Of a stretch of 64,000 bases of DNA, positions 54,608 through 64,000 are shown in pieces. Origin of the DNA: Hericium rajendrae (lineage: Eukaryota; Basidiomycota; Agaricomycetes; Russulales; Hericiaceae); the NCBI GenBank assembly GCA_033439255.1, contig CM065884.1, positions 434,001 to 498,000 on the forward strand, written 5' to 3'. Numbering within the stretch: the first letter of the stretch is position 1; each line of letters begins with the position of its first letter. The notes under the pieces were generated by a model. That model was not told the origin of the DNA and ran no database searches. It saw only the letters and a list, made by a program, of their open reading frames with translations. The translations under genes were made by a program, and so were the position numbers.

Positions 54608-55586
54608 CAGGCTTGAACCGATAGCTGCAGTGGACGTCTCCGCGACCTACGTGCATAATATCTAACTAGACCTGTACTCTGTTTTTATATCAGGCTTACC
54701 GTTCTTGATCCCTTCCTTTCAATATCTAGGCGGACAGTTACTACTAGACCTATATAATGCTTGATTACAGACGACTTCCTTGCATAGGTCGCAGCGCTCA
54801 CTTGCTTCACAAATCTAAGCTGTTCGCCGTTCGCGCTATCTTCATTCTCCTCGGCCAACAGGCCATCATTAAGTATAGCCGAGTAACGAGAGATGGGTTG
54901 AATCTCGTTCTTTCGTCGAGTTCACATTGGGTAACACGAGCTGGAACGAATGCTCCACATGAAAGGATATTGAAACAATATGATATTCACGACCTGTATC
55001 CGTGGTGCCAGACAGGCAACCAATCCACCATAACTCCGAGATAGTATGCAAAGGTAGAGTAGGTATGGTACAAGCTAGATAGCATGCATAGAAGTACACA
55101 ACGATGAATCCAATGGTCCGTGAATGAGAAGGAAGAGCGGGAGCATGTGCATGCGGGACGATGAACCTGGATCGAGGCAAATCGGTCAGAACACATCAAG
55201 ATGGCAAGTTAAGAAGCGTCAGAAATAAAAGGCAATATTCGTTTATCTCCACAATGCAGAACAGGTCTGAATAGGATTCATCCTTCGAGAGAATACTGAA
55301 AAGAAAACTCACGAAAATGACGGTGATGGACAACGGTGGTATACAGGGATGAGCGCGACAAATCTGTGAAACCGGCAAGTCAGCGGATGGCCACACGGAA
55401 ACGAGGATCAGTGAAAAAAGGTCAGACAAAAAAGGCAATATCTAATATCCGCACATCCCTTAGGGATCGGTACAGGTCTGAGATAGGTGATCATCACACA
55501 AGACAAACGAAAAGGATGTCCAGGAAGAACAGAACAAAAACTCACCAACAAAACAGACACAAAAAAAAAAAAAGCGAATAAAGCAG
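54608..55586. other. Intergenic with a local ~205-bp duplication
   Basis: No gene. Two diverged units at about 55220-55340 and 55425-55560 share aaaaggcaatat, acaggtctga(a/g)atagg and aa(a)actcac phrases. They lie on the 3' side of calcipressin and could be 3' untranslated DNA. Confidence 0.45.
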
Positions 55587-56349
55587 CTATGCCGTTGCCC
55601 ACGACACAGGCGGCAGCGCCGTGGGCGCAGGGCGCCACTTCATCCGACTCGGGTTGTCCTCCCCATAACCCCACTCCCCCATGCCCTCGCCTTCCTCATC
55701 ATCCTCCGCATCGCAGTCCTCAACATAGACGCCGATGCCCGCGCCCTCCTCCGGCTCGACAAGGACCTGCGGCCCAGAGCGCGCCTCGACGAGGTGCAGC
55801 TTGCGCAGCGCGGCGATAAGATCGTCCGCGAGCGGCGTCACGTTTGGCGGCTCCTCCTTGATCGGCTCCCAGCCTACTGGCGGAGAGCCCGGCGGCGAGA
55901 TGAGGAAATTCTTCTCGATCGCGGGCGGGCGCAGGTAGTGCGGATCGGGGCCGTCTTTCGGCGGCTGCTGGTCGATGGGTGTGGGTTCGCCGCGGAAGAC
56001 GCGCAAGACGAATTCAACGCTGAAAAAAAAAGATACTTCAGCCTGAATGGACATTAATGGTGCTTTAAAATGCGCACGTTTCGATGGTTGCATCCACGAC
56101 CAACCCGTCGCAGTGGATCTTAGCTTCCTCTGCGGCGTCCTCATCATAATAGACCAGAATCACCCTGGCGAAGGCTCTTAATGGCGCCCACGTATGTACG
56201 GGACCAAAGTGCTCGAAATGTTCCCGCAACGCCTGCATGACGAGCGGGTGGAAGAAGGGCGCGGGGATCGAGGTGATTACGAGCGTGTTCGTGCGTTGTG
56301 GCGACGCTGAGCGCTGCTCAGCACCGGCATCGATGGTTACGCCTGGCAT
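55587..56349 (-). CDS. RCN1: Calcipressin (RCAN family), calcineurin regulator
   Basis: Two exons, 56078-56349 and 55587-56019, with a 58-nt intron (gtgcgc to a T-rich cag). The protein is 234 residues, in the usual size range. The N-terminal half is an RRM-like fold (TNTLVITSIPAPFFHPLVMQ, then FARVILVYYDEDAAEEAKIH). The second half carries the family hallmark FLISPPGSPPVGW, with an upstream LRVFRGEPTP and a downstream acidic segment. Calcipressins bind and tune the Ca2+/calmodulin-dependent phosphatase calcineurin, which controls ion and stress responses; in other fungi the SP repeat is phosphorylated. The Asp/Glu-rich segment near the C-terminus is longer than usual. Confidence 0.92.
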
Positions 56350-57262
56350 CGTGCTCAACTTGTTGTAAAATGAATAAAATGGGATCGTTGGGCGCGTGGG
56401 TGGTGGGAGGGTGTGAGAGACGGGGACGCGGATTTCCGCTTATTTTCTAGTTTTTTGGGTGTATAACATAAGCAAGCGTGAGACCACGAGGCGGTGTCCT
56501 GCGACAAGGGCTGTTCCTCCTCCTGCCGGCTCAACGTCTGTCTTGTTGTATTTTGTCTAAGATCTGTAGGTATGAGCACGACAATGAACACCGCAATAGT
56601 GACTATCGCTCTGGTTGACACGGACATCCTTGATTTTCTCACATGTATGGCTAAAAACATGGCGGTAACCATACTATTACTAATTTGACCACAAGATGTA
56701 CCGGACTTTAGTTCGTTGCAATGCACAAGTATAGGTTTGACTGCGGTCCAGATTCCTGTACTAATTTACTACAGTCGCATGAGCTGGTAGATACGTATGT
56801 TCTTCTTCCTTTCTTTCTCAAGGACTGCTTGTCGGAGATTAGGATACCGCATGTGGTGAGCGTCGCTTTTTCTCAGTTTATGAAAAAAGCTATGGACGCT
56901 TCGCCAGTGTTCTCATGTAGCCTATGCGCGCGACAACCACCGCCTCTCATTGTACACTGAAGACCGTACCAGCATCTGGTCACCAGTCTGCAGTACGTGC
57001 GGCTACTCATGCCAACATTCCTTGCAAAGGATTCTTCGGGTCATGCGGCGATGTCAAGACACTCCTACGATTACATTTATAGACGGACAGTTATCAGCAA
57101 GTTCCAAGGCAGCCCGAGGACACTATAGTATGCGACGCGATCTCAGGAACATATTGGTACAAGATACAATGGTGCTGGCCTTTCCAGTTGGCAGGAACTG
57201 TGTGACACTGGTCACAGGGTAGTCCTCTTTGCAGGGCAAAAAGCTCAATACACCCTCCCCGC
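56350..57262. other. Intergenic, no gene
   Basis: Promoter of calcipressin on the left and 3' flank of the second F-box-like gene on the right. Short frames only. Confidence 0.4.
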
Positions 57263-58624
57263 CTAGCTCTGCCCTGCGCACAACATCACAAGTGGAACAT
57301 CCAGCTTCGCAGAGATCCCAACGCCGCACGCAGGCGGAAGAGCCCTCGCGTCTCCCAACTGCCCAACGAGCTCCCGTCCTCGGAACGACTCCAGCCGGAC
57401 GCCCCCTCCGCATCTGAACACGTGCACCTCCTCAACCGAACTCGGAATCGCCGTACACACCGTCCTTGACAGCTTCTCCTGCGCCTCGGCCGATGCGAGG
57501 ACCCGGTGCCCGAGCGCCAGGCCAAGGCGCCGGACGGGCGGCAAGAAGCGCAGGTACGCCGCGTCATCCTCGCTGTCCAGCGTAACGTGGAGGTCCTCCA
57601 GCCGCGGGCAGTGCATCCGCAGCGCGTCGAGGAAGCGCGCGCAGCCTTCCCATAGCTCGACGTGCGCGGAGGTGAGCTGCGGGCCGTAGAGCGCGAGGAA
57701 GTGCATGCCGGCGTCTGTGCTGTAGCCCAGGTCAGAGGCGCGGAAGGTCGCTGTGCGGAGACTGGGCAACAGCATGGGTGTGTGGTGCGCGGCGGCGGCG
57801 ACGTCTTGGCATATCCCGCACTGGTTACCTGGTACGGTGAGCGACGAAAGGTAAGGCAGCTCTGGCCACGAGCTCGGGCAGCCGAATGATGCATCCCCGC
57901 CGATGATCGTGCGTAAATGTGGCATCGCGGAAAGGATGGCACGACCATCCTGAGGTGCGAAGAGCACAATGCTATTTTGGTCGAGATGCAGCTTGCGGAG
58001 GGAGGCACCGCAAGTATCCTTGAGCGCACGGGTGAACTCCGCACCGTAATATGGTGTCCTGGACACGTACGCCGAGATGTTTATGGATGCTGAGAGAATC
58101 TGCAGGTTCGGCAGGCAGGCGACGATTTCGGGGAGGTGCTTGAAGTCCCAGGGCATCAGCCCGGATCCGAACGTCACGAGCTCGCTTTGGACCTGCAAAT
58201 CCAACACGAGATGGCGCGTACGGGACCCGAGCGCCCGAGACGGATCGCCGGCTTGCGACTTTGATGCTCGCAGCGCGCGGCATAGGGACTCCCCTGATCT
58301 ACCGTCCTGGACAAGGACACAGCGATAAAGATTTGAGATGGCTAGCGAGTGCCATTGTCTGCAGACGAGGGCCATGGCGAGACTGGTGCGGAGGAATGTC
58401 TTGACTGTTTTGACGTCGATACATTGATCTGGTGGTGCATAGTTCGGCTCAGAAAATGGGTCGAGAATGTCGGTGTCCATGAGGCCTGGCACGTCGGATG
58501 CCAATGAGAAGATTTCGGTCCATATCTCGGGCTGCAATTGCGACGTTGCAGCCTATGAGGTGCGTACGAAATGAAGCAAATGCTGCCCCGTGTCAGGGAA
58601 AGGACGTACAGAGCTAAAGAGCAT
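57263..58624 (-). CDS. F-box-like protein with leucine-rich C-terminal part, 434 residues
   Basis: The first exon is only 15 nt (58610-58624, MLFSS). A 57-nt intron (58553-58609, gtacgt to catag) joins it to the main exon 57263-58552, which begins AATSQLQPEIWTEIFSLASD, a good F-box. ALVCRQWHSLAISNLYRCVL follows, then irregular leucine-rich units (CLPNLQILSAS, SLRKLHLDQN, MPHLRTIIGGD, CPRLEDLHVTLD). It shares PGLMDTDILDPF with the F-box-like gene at 47-48 kb and has almost the same length, so the two are paralogues with clear divergence. Role inferred: substrate adaptor of an SCF ubiquitin ligase. Confidence 0.75.
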
Positions 58625-59680
58625 GGTAGGCGGTATTGAAGTTATTGCGGAACAACCCGATAGGCTAGTCTAGTCTGTAGAACAGGCCACGAGCATCAGT
58701 CTAGACTACAGCACCCGCCGATCCATGATGGCGACATACAGTGTGAAGGCGTGGCGAGACAGAGGACGGTCAGTCGCTCGTGATGGTGCATAAATCTTAC
58801 CAGCATATATAGCGTCTCGCGCCCTTCTTCTATGTGAATGCGTTGCATAACCGGCAGACTGAACTCGGAAGAGTCTTCTCAATGGATCATGATGGGACGC
58901 TGCGGGACTAGAAGGCCAAATACATCTTGACTGGAACGAACTCAGTATGGCTCCCCAAATTGCATCTGCCGGGCCCCACTGCGATATCCAGGGTTCTCGA
59001 GGGCGCCACGCCCAAGCTTGACGTCTGCATTCGGGTCTCAGGCCGAACGCATTCAGCATTCCGTCTACGAAATAGGGACGCGCTCGAGACTCGCTGCTTC
59101 AGTGCGGCCGGGGCGCGAGGCAGCGATCACAGGTCCGCCAAAGCCCACGTCGATCTGGATATTGTACCTGTCTTTATGGTCCAAATGGGATGCGGGTTTC
59201 TGTAAGGAGACTGGTGAGCAGGGACGTAACACATAAGCGTAGACAAGGTATGAAGGTAGTCGGAGATGTGTCCGTCATGTTTACTTACACCGCCTCGAAG
59301 GTTAAGGTACCTTGGCTGATGAGCCCTGTCGAGGAGAGCCTTCTTGTCATCTAGCGCTGCTGGCCCACGACGTCCAGATAATGTTTAAAAATATCCGACA
59401 TTCCATCGATGGTACAGAGTGGTGATTTCTAGAATATAGCTGTGATTGTTTGTGAAGCCATTGAGTTCGACGTGAGGGACAGAGATGATGACTCATTTCA
59501 AGTCGTTGGAAGAGGCAACGCAACAATCATAATGGAAATCAGTGACTTTCTGACTTACTGCAAACGTCAACTTTGATTGATAAACGAGCGGGCGAAGCAC
59601 TTGAGCCAGCTCGTTGGATCTAGCAGGTTTATGAATCAACACCAGCGGGTCTATAAGGACTCACAGGACGGCCGGTCTCT
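58625..59680. other. Intergenic, no supported gene
   Basis: An open minus-strand stretch at 58706-59059 is Arg-rich and lacks any domain or good start. Nothing else stands out. Confidence 0.35.
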
Positions 59681-60464
59681 CATCAAGCGTCATGGAAGTT
59701 CGCCATATCCGGGAGACCAGTAACGCATAGTAGCTTGTTCGCCCGAAGAGAATGGGTTAGGTGATAACTTTCATATGAAGGTGCTCTTCTATGTGAGGTC
59801 AGCAACGGACCTATGATCGCTGAAAGCGCCGCGCCTCTTAAGTACATTCTGATTTCTCGCCAGGATTTCCGGCTTCTCAGACGCGTTTGACGCCACATGC
59901 ATGGAAGGTCCTCTGTGGGGTTTGCGGGGCAGGGACCGCTTTGACAGCGAGACGAAATAGTCAAAACCTTCTGATGAGCAGCACTTTTGGCAGACAGTTG
60001 ATGTCGGGTTGCCTTACGAACAAGGAAGCAAGCTGCAGGTATGGTGAGTTCCGTTACAGGGTCCCAGTAGGGGTTTAAGAGGCTTCTCGAGGACGCGAGC
60101 TGAGGCTGAGTTGACCTGAAGTCGGAGCACTTGCAAACAATGAGCGTCCACGGTGCGTCCATTGCAGCGAAGGCATCGAAATCTGGCTTAAGAGAAGAAC
60201 AATCAGCTTCGGCCATCGGCCACTGTCGCGTTAGCTCAAAATTAAGTTTCGCCTACCAGCAGCAAGAATTTCCTTGACTGGAGTGAAGCCGCCTACCTTA
60301 GCTGGGTGACAGATACCGAGAGCCTATCAACACATCTATCCCCTCAAAACGAAGCAGATATCAATGGCGAAAATACGCATACACAGCGACGCCACGGAGC
60401 ATCCAGATGGGGAGCGCGCAATGACGGGCACTGCCTCTACCAAGCCAATCCACGTCATGAATTC
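59681..60464. other. Possible decayed gene, minus strand 59683-60216
   Basis: A 177-codon minus-strand frame has a mildly protein-like start (SSLKPDFDAFAAMDAPWTLI) and then turns Ser/Arg-rich with no motif. It might be the remnant of another leucine-rich F-box-type gene, but I cannot support that beyond composition. Confidence 0.25.
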
Positions 60465-61932
60465 TTACAACACCTGCACGACAATCGTGGTATCGTCCAT
60501 CCATGGTGTAGTCATGTCCAGTGTCAGCATCTGCGAGACCTGGACCACATCCTCGCCTCCCAATGCATGCCGCAGCAAGTGCAATGCCAAATTGTCGGAT
60601 CCCGGAGCGGATGTTGCAGGACCAGAAGCTCTTGTCTGCGGATAGTGCGCAGAGCCAATGCAGCGTGCCCAATCCTCTGCCATTTCATCTCGGTCCCAGC
60701 CGTCGTACAGCTCCGTCAATCCATCCGTGGCGAGGATGAGGAATGACGGGATCGTCCGCAGCTGTGCGTGGGACGAAGACCCTGTCAGCTGACGATGCAA
60801 GACCTCTGGCTGGGAAGAGATGTATGGGGGCGTCCTATTGCGATTAAGGAAGTCGTCCCACGGCGAAGAATCAGGGATCCCGGGGTAGAGATTGTATAAG
60901 ATCCGCCGCGTGAATTCCGCGGGTTGCTTGAATGGAGCGTCCCCGATACCTATCGTCCAATAATGTAGACAATGGAAGGCAATGGACCATGGAAGACTTA
61001 CAACGAAATGGCGCGATGGCGCCCAGGACGCGACCGTTTAGCACGCACTCGGGTTCGCCCGGGTGCTCGCGCCTGACACGCTCCACCTCGAGCTGATTGT
61101 CGCCGTTGTGGATATTTGTCAATATCTCACACTTAAATCGCCCATTTGGATTCGGAGAAACAAGGACTACGGAGGATCATGAGGAAGGCGAAACATACAG
61201 GGCGAGGTACGTACCCGCTTCACAATCCCCTAAGTTGGCTACCCAAAGATTGCGATAGTCTGGATCTACAAGGGCTACGAGCGCTGTCGTACCATACATG
61301 CAGAGCTTAGCCTTCTTGTAGTTCTCCCCCGACTCGTAGTAGTCGTTGATGACTCTGCGGATCTCCTCGTCCGAGCGGTGACGCAGAGATGCAATGCCGC
61401 CGGGGAATAGCTCCAATACGTCACCAGCAATGGCATCATCGAACGACGTAATGGCCCGTGATAGAATCTCGCGAATGTCGTTGGGTCCAGGAACAGACGT
61501 AGAAGAGTCTGCAAAAGCCGTCTGCAAGAACTGCGTCACGATGATCGGGAGGTGATAAGCGGTGTGCTCGACCGTGGCATCTCCAAGATGACCTTCGACA
61601 CGAAGCCTAGAGTGAACAACCGTCGAACCCAACAGGGCAAAACACGCACCGTCAAAGACACCCGTAAACGTCCATTTCTCGCCGTAAACGTCTAGCTGCC
61701 GCACTACGTATCGATCTTGAGAGTGATAGTGTTCGCACGGCTGGAATGTCGCGCTGTCGGCCTTGCGGCCCCAGGTAGGATCGAACACCGTGCTCTCCGG
61801 GCGCGAAGAGGCCCGTAGGCGAGATTGCACTTCGAAGTCCGATAGAGACACGAAGGCACGCTTTACGGCGGGTCCTTCGAGACCCTCGGTGACTTCAACC
61901 TGGGCATAGGCAGGTCGTGTGGACTCGGACAT
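60465..61932 (-). CDS. PP2C-type protein phosphatase, divergent, 436 residues
   Basis: Four exons (61650-61932, 61215-61592, 61002-61166, 60465-60949) give 1,311 nt. Mg2+/Mn2+-dependent Ser/Thr phosphatase fold: QDRYVV, WTFTGVFDGHLGD (for the canonical DGHGG metal motif), YGTTALVALVD, LWVANLGDCEA (for N-G-D-S), FLILATDGLTEL and WMDDTTIVV at the C-terminus. The metal-binding Asp residues of DGH, GD, DG and DD are kept, so activity is plausible. The first motif lacks the usual N-E-D triplet and the second Gly of DGHGG. This style matches fungal relatives of mitochondrial PP2C (Ptc5/pyruvate dehydrogenase phosphatase-like), but no clear targeting peptide is visible. Confidence 0.85.
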
Positions 61933-63031
61933 AATGAGTTGGCGTCGATCCTACGTGCGTGGCCAAAATAATTCCTTGGCTACGACTTTTAGATAGTTAT
62001 TTCCCTGAGGCACTAGAAGCAGCTGACCCGTCGTTACGTTGACCTCGCTGTAGGGTAGCGCTTGGTAGCGCGCGAAGAGCTAGGAAGAACTGCGTGAAAA
62101 CTTCTTGTCCGCGGGCTGTCCTCCTTTGGGTTCGTCCACTACAGAGCTGTGAATATTTGAATAGGATCGCCTTACCCATTCGGTACAAGGAGCCCACGCC
62201 GATACGCCTCATTGCAGGCCTAGAACCACATCCGGGGTCGGCATTCCTCCAACAAGCATTGGAGGCTGTTCTGACCGTCAAAGTCCATCATGATCACCTT
62301 CCATGCAGTATGCAACATATGTGATGACCGTGGTTCATGATTGCGCAATCGACGATTCAACGTTCTTGCGCTATTTGCGATCATGTTCGTTGTCCACGAA
62401 ATGAGCTGGAGAAGAAGAACGTGGAGAATGGGTGACTTCCCGTAGCCATCTGGAATGGTTTGCAGGATAGATTTTGGCCGCATTTGGTTTGCCGAATGAT
62501 GGCCGAGAGCCAACCAAGCCTTTGGGTCACAAAACGGCGTTTCCAGATGTCGAGTCTGAAGGAGGGGGGTCCCCCCCCTTCCAGAGCGATATCTGTATCA
62601 GTATAGATATTTTACTCTCCGCCAACCCTCCGCTCGCGCATTTGGCCTCTGTGTCAATGCTCAGCTCTTACTCCGCCTCTATCCGCTCTGCACATCTGTA
62701 TCTTGGCTCAGACACTGCGACTGCGCACGGGCTGCAACTGCTCTAACAATAAATTCCACTTCTCGTTCGAAGCCCGCACTAGTTATCTGCACGCAATCCA
62801 GATCCTGCGGGAAGTCATCCAATAAGCAAACGAGGCAAAAAAAAAACTGTGCTGTTCCTCATGGTGACCATACACGTTGCGACCCTACTTCATCACCGCT
62901 GGCCTTAAATTTACAATTACCGCCGGCTTTTGCCGTTTTGATTTCTTCTTCGAATCACGCTTACACCTCTGACCGCAACCACGTTCATTCCGGTACCTCT
63001 TATTGAAAAAACATCAGCTCGACGAACGACG
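61933..63031. promoter_or_regulatory. Divergent promoter region between PP2C and the right-edge gene
   Basis: About 1.1 kb with no supported gene. Holds a near-perfect G/C palindrome (ggaggggggtcccccccctt, about 62561-62580) and an A run (62837-62846). Upstream elements of both flanking genes should be here. Confidence 0.4.
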
Positions 63032-64000
63032 ATGGCCGCGGTCTCTTCGTTAAGCACGCAGATGGCTCGCATTGGACTGAATGGTGCAGGATTCGGCGGC
63101 GTGGATACGACAGGCAGTCGTACTGCTGACCTTCTCTGCACTATGGCAAGTTATCACCGTTTTTTGCAACATCAAAGTGCGGTGTCCTCGTGGTCCTTAG
63201 AACTAAAAATATACCAATTCAGGATCCTTGCTCAGCGGCGGAAACCTCACTGGCCATCCAGGTCGAGAGGCATCGCGTCGTTGAAGCTGTCGCGGCACGG
63301 GACGTCGTTGTTCAGCATCTATCCACCGCTTGCAAATCCGTCGAGGAGAAAGCTATCATTATCAGTAATCTGCAAAACGAGAAGGCCGAGCTTGAGATAA
63401 GAATAGCGCAAATTCAGAATCGCGCCGTGGCAGCGGCCGTGTCCGACGACCTTAAGTGGCCTTCGTCGACTGAGAAGGGAACCGTTGACCAAGTCTACGA
63501 GCTACAAATTCTCGTACAGCAACTCCAGGATGAGATAAAATCTCTGAAAGGACAGCGAGCTATCGAGAAGATTCCTTCTGACGATCCGCCAACCTACGAA
63601 GAAGGCCAGCAAGATGATCCTGCAGTAGCGATTTTCCTTCATCGTACCCAAAGGCATACATAGTGACCCTTCTGTTGCAGGTTTTCCCGCCTATCTCACG
63701 CAACGACACGCCAGAGAAAGCGGTCCAGCTCGCTCGTCAGGAAGCCCTGCGAGCCCTGCGCGAGGCTCGATCCAACAATCCGTCCAGGAATGCTTCTCCA
63801 GCCATATCAATGGGCAAGGTCCCGGAGCAGCTAAGGCTCATCGTTCAGGATTTGAATGAGCTTGACACATCGGTATAATATTTCATCTGACTGAACTCTA
63901 TGCAAGTCATTATATGCGTCTGCAGATTACTACCCCCCAGCCCGTCCGCGCTGAAGAGCTCATCAAGAGCAGAAATGCAATTTTAGCTGCCCTGCCTCTC
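63032..64000 (+). CDS. Coiled-coil protein, 5' part, runs off the right edge
   Basis: ATG at 63032 (MAAVSSLSTQMARIGLNGAG). Exon 1 reads through TGSRTADLLCTM to about 63143. The best splice is a GC-AG intron (gcaagt to attcag, 63144-63222), joining DPCSAAETSLAIQVERHRVV. A long coiled coil follows (VEEKAIIISNLQNEKAELEI, ELQILVQQLQDEIKSLKG), then a Pro/Glu-rich linker (SDDPPTYEEGQQ). After a further intron come NDTPEKAVQLARQEALRALR and EQLRLIVQDLNELDTS, and after another intron TTPQPVRAEELIKSRNA, still open at the window end. No family recognised. The length is unknown because the 3' end is missing. Confidence 0.65.

Noticed and set aside
54869-55180. Minus-strand frame of 103 codons downstream of copy G
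   Set aside because: Composition is not protein-like, and no splice structure or start supports it.
62561-62581. G/C palindrome as a terminator
   Set aside because: Hairpin terminators are bacterial; in a fungal intergenic region this is more likely a simple repeat or a chance palindrome.

Overview
The window reads as nuclear DNA of a filamentous basidiomycete, most likely an Agaricomycete. Genes carry many short GT-AG introns of about 50-62 nt, and several families (DUF6699, F-box/leucine-rich proteins, tnp2-type transposases, an unnamed seven-pass membrane family) are typical of mushroom-forming fungi. I found no tRNA, rRNA or CRISPR. Exon limits were read by eye from splice consensus and frame.

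Layout. 0.4-6.6 kb: an intronless 330-residue gene divergent from a nearly complete tnp2 (CACTA-type) transposase gene. 6.6-13.2 kb: gene-poor, with an 8-bp minisatellite, decayed ~240-bp repeats, a possible broken coiled-coil gene and an AT-rich, CpG-poor island. 13.2-14.7 kb: a divergent member (copy A) of the seven-pass membrane family. 17.6-26.6 kb: a housekeeping-like block with two DUF6699 genes, a CCDC124/Oxs1 ribosome-associated protein, an Nha1-type Na+/H+ antiporter and a small unnamed gene, followed by a relict and a truncated paralogue of that small gene.

27,978-37,203 is the most striking object: a 9.2-kb mobile element with inverted arms of about 1.55 kb each, flanked by TA. The arms are very GC-rich, CpG-rich and repetitive. 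The 4.2-kb core between them is AT-rich, has almost no CpG, and holds a decayed Tc1/mariner transposase. A second element of 1,486 bp (termini CACTGGAGAAAC/GTTTCTCCAGTG, 3-bp target duplication TTG) sits inside the right arm. Removing it with one TTG restores the arm's symmetry with the left one. The outer element abuts a gene that has lost its 5' part.

37.4-42.4 kb (minus strand) and 49.2-54.6 kb (plus strand) hold the rest of the seven-pass family: five intact-looking copies here, plus two relicts. With copy A and a scrap at 27.2 kb, the window has six intact-looking copies and three relicts. Three plus-strand copies form a tandem array of about 2 kb per unit that includes the upstream DNA. 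Between the blocks lie a large secreted-type cysteine-rich (EGF/furin-like) single-pass protein and an F-box-like gene. 55.6-64 kb has calcipressin (calcineurin regulator), a second F-box-like gene, a divergent PP2C phosphatase and the 5' part of a coiled-coil gene that runs off the right edge.

The genes do not form one pathway. Calcipressin and the Na+/H+ antiporter both belong to fungal ion and stress physiology, but their co-location carries no evidence of joint function. The main biology on view is local gene-family expansion and mobile-element nesting.
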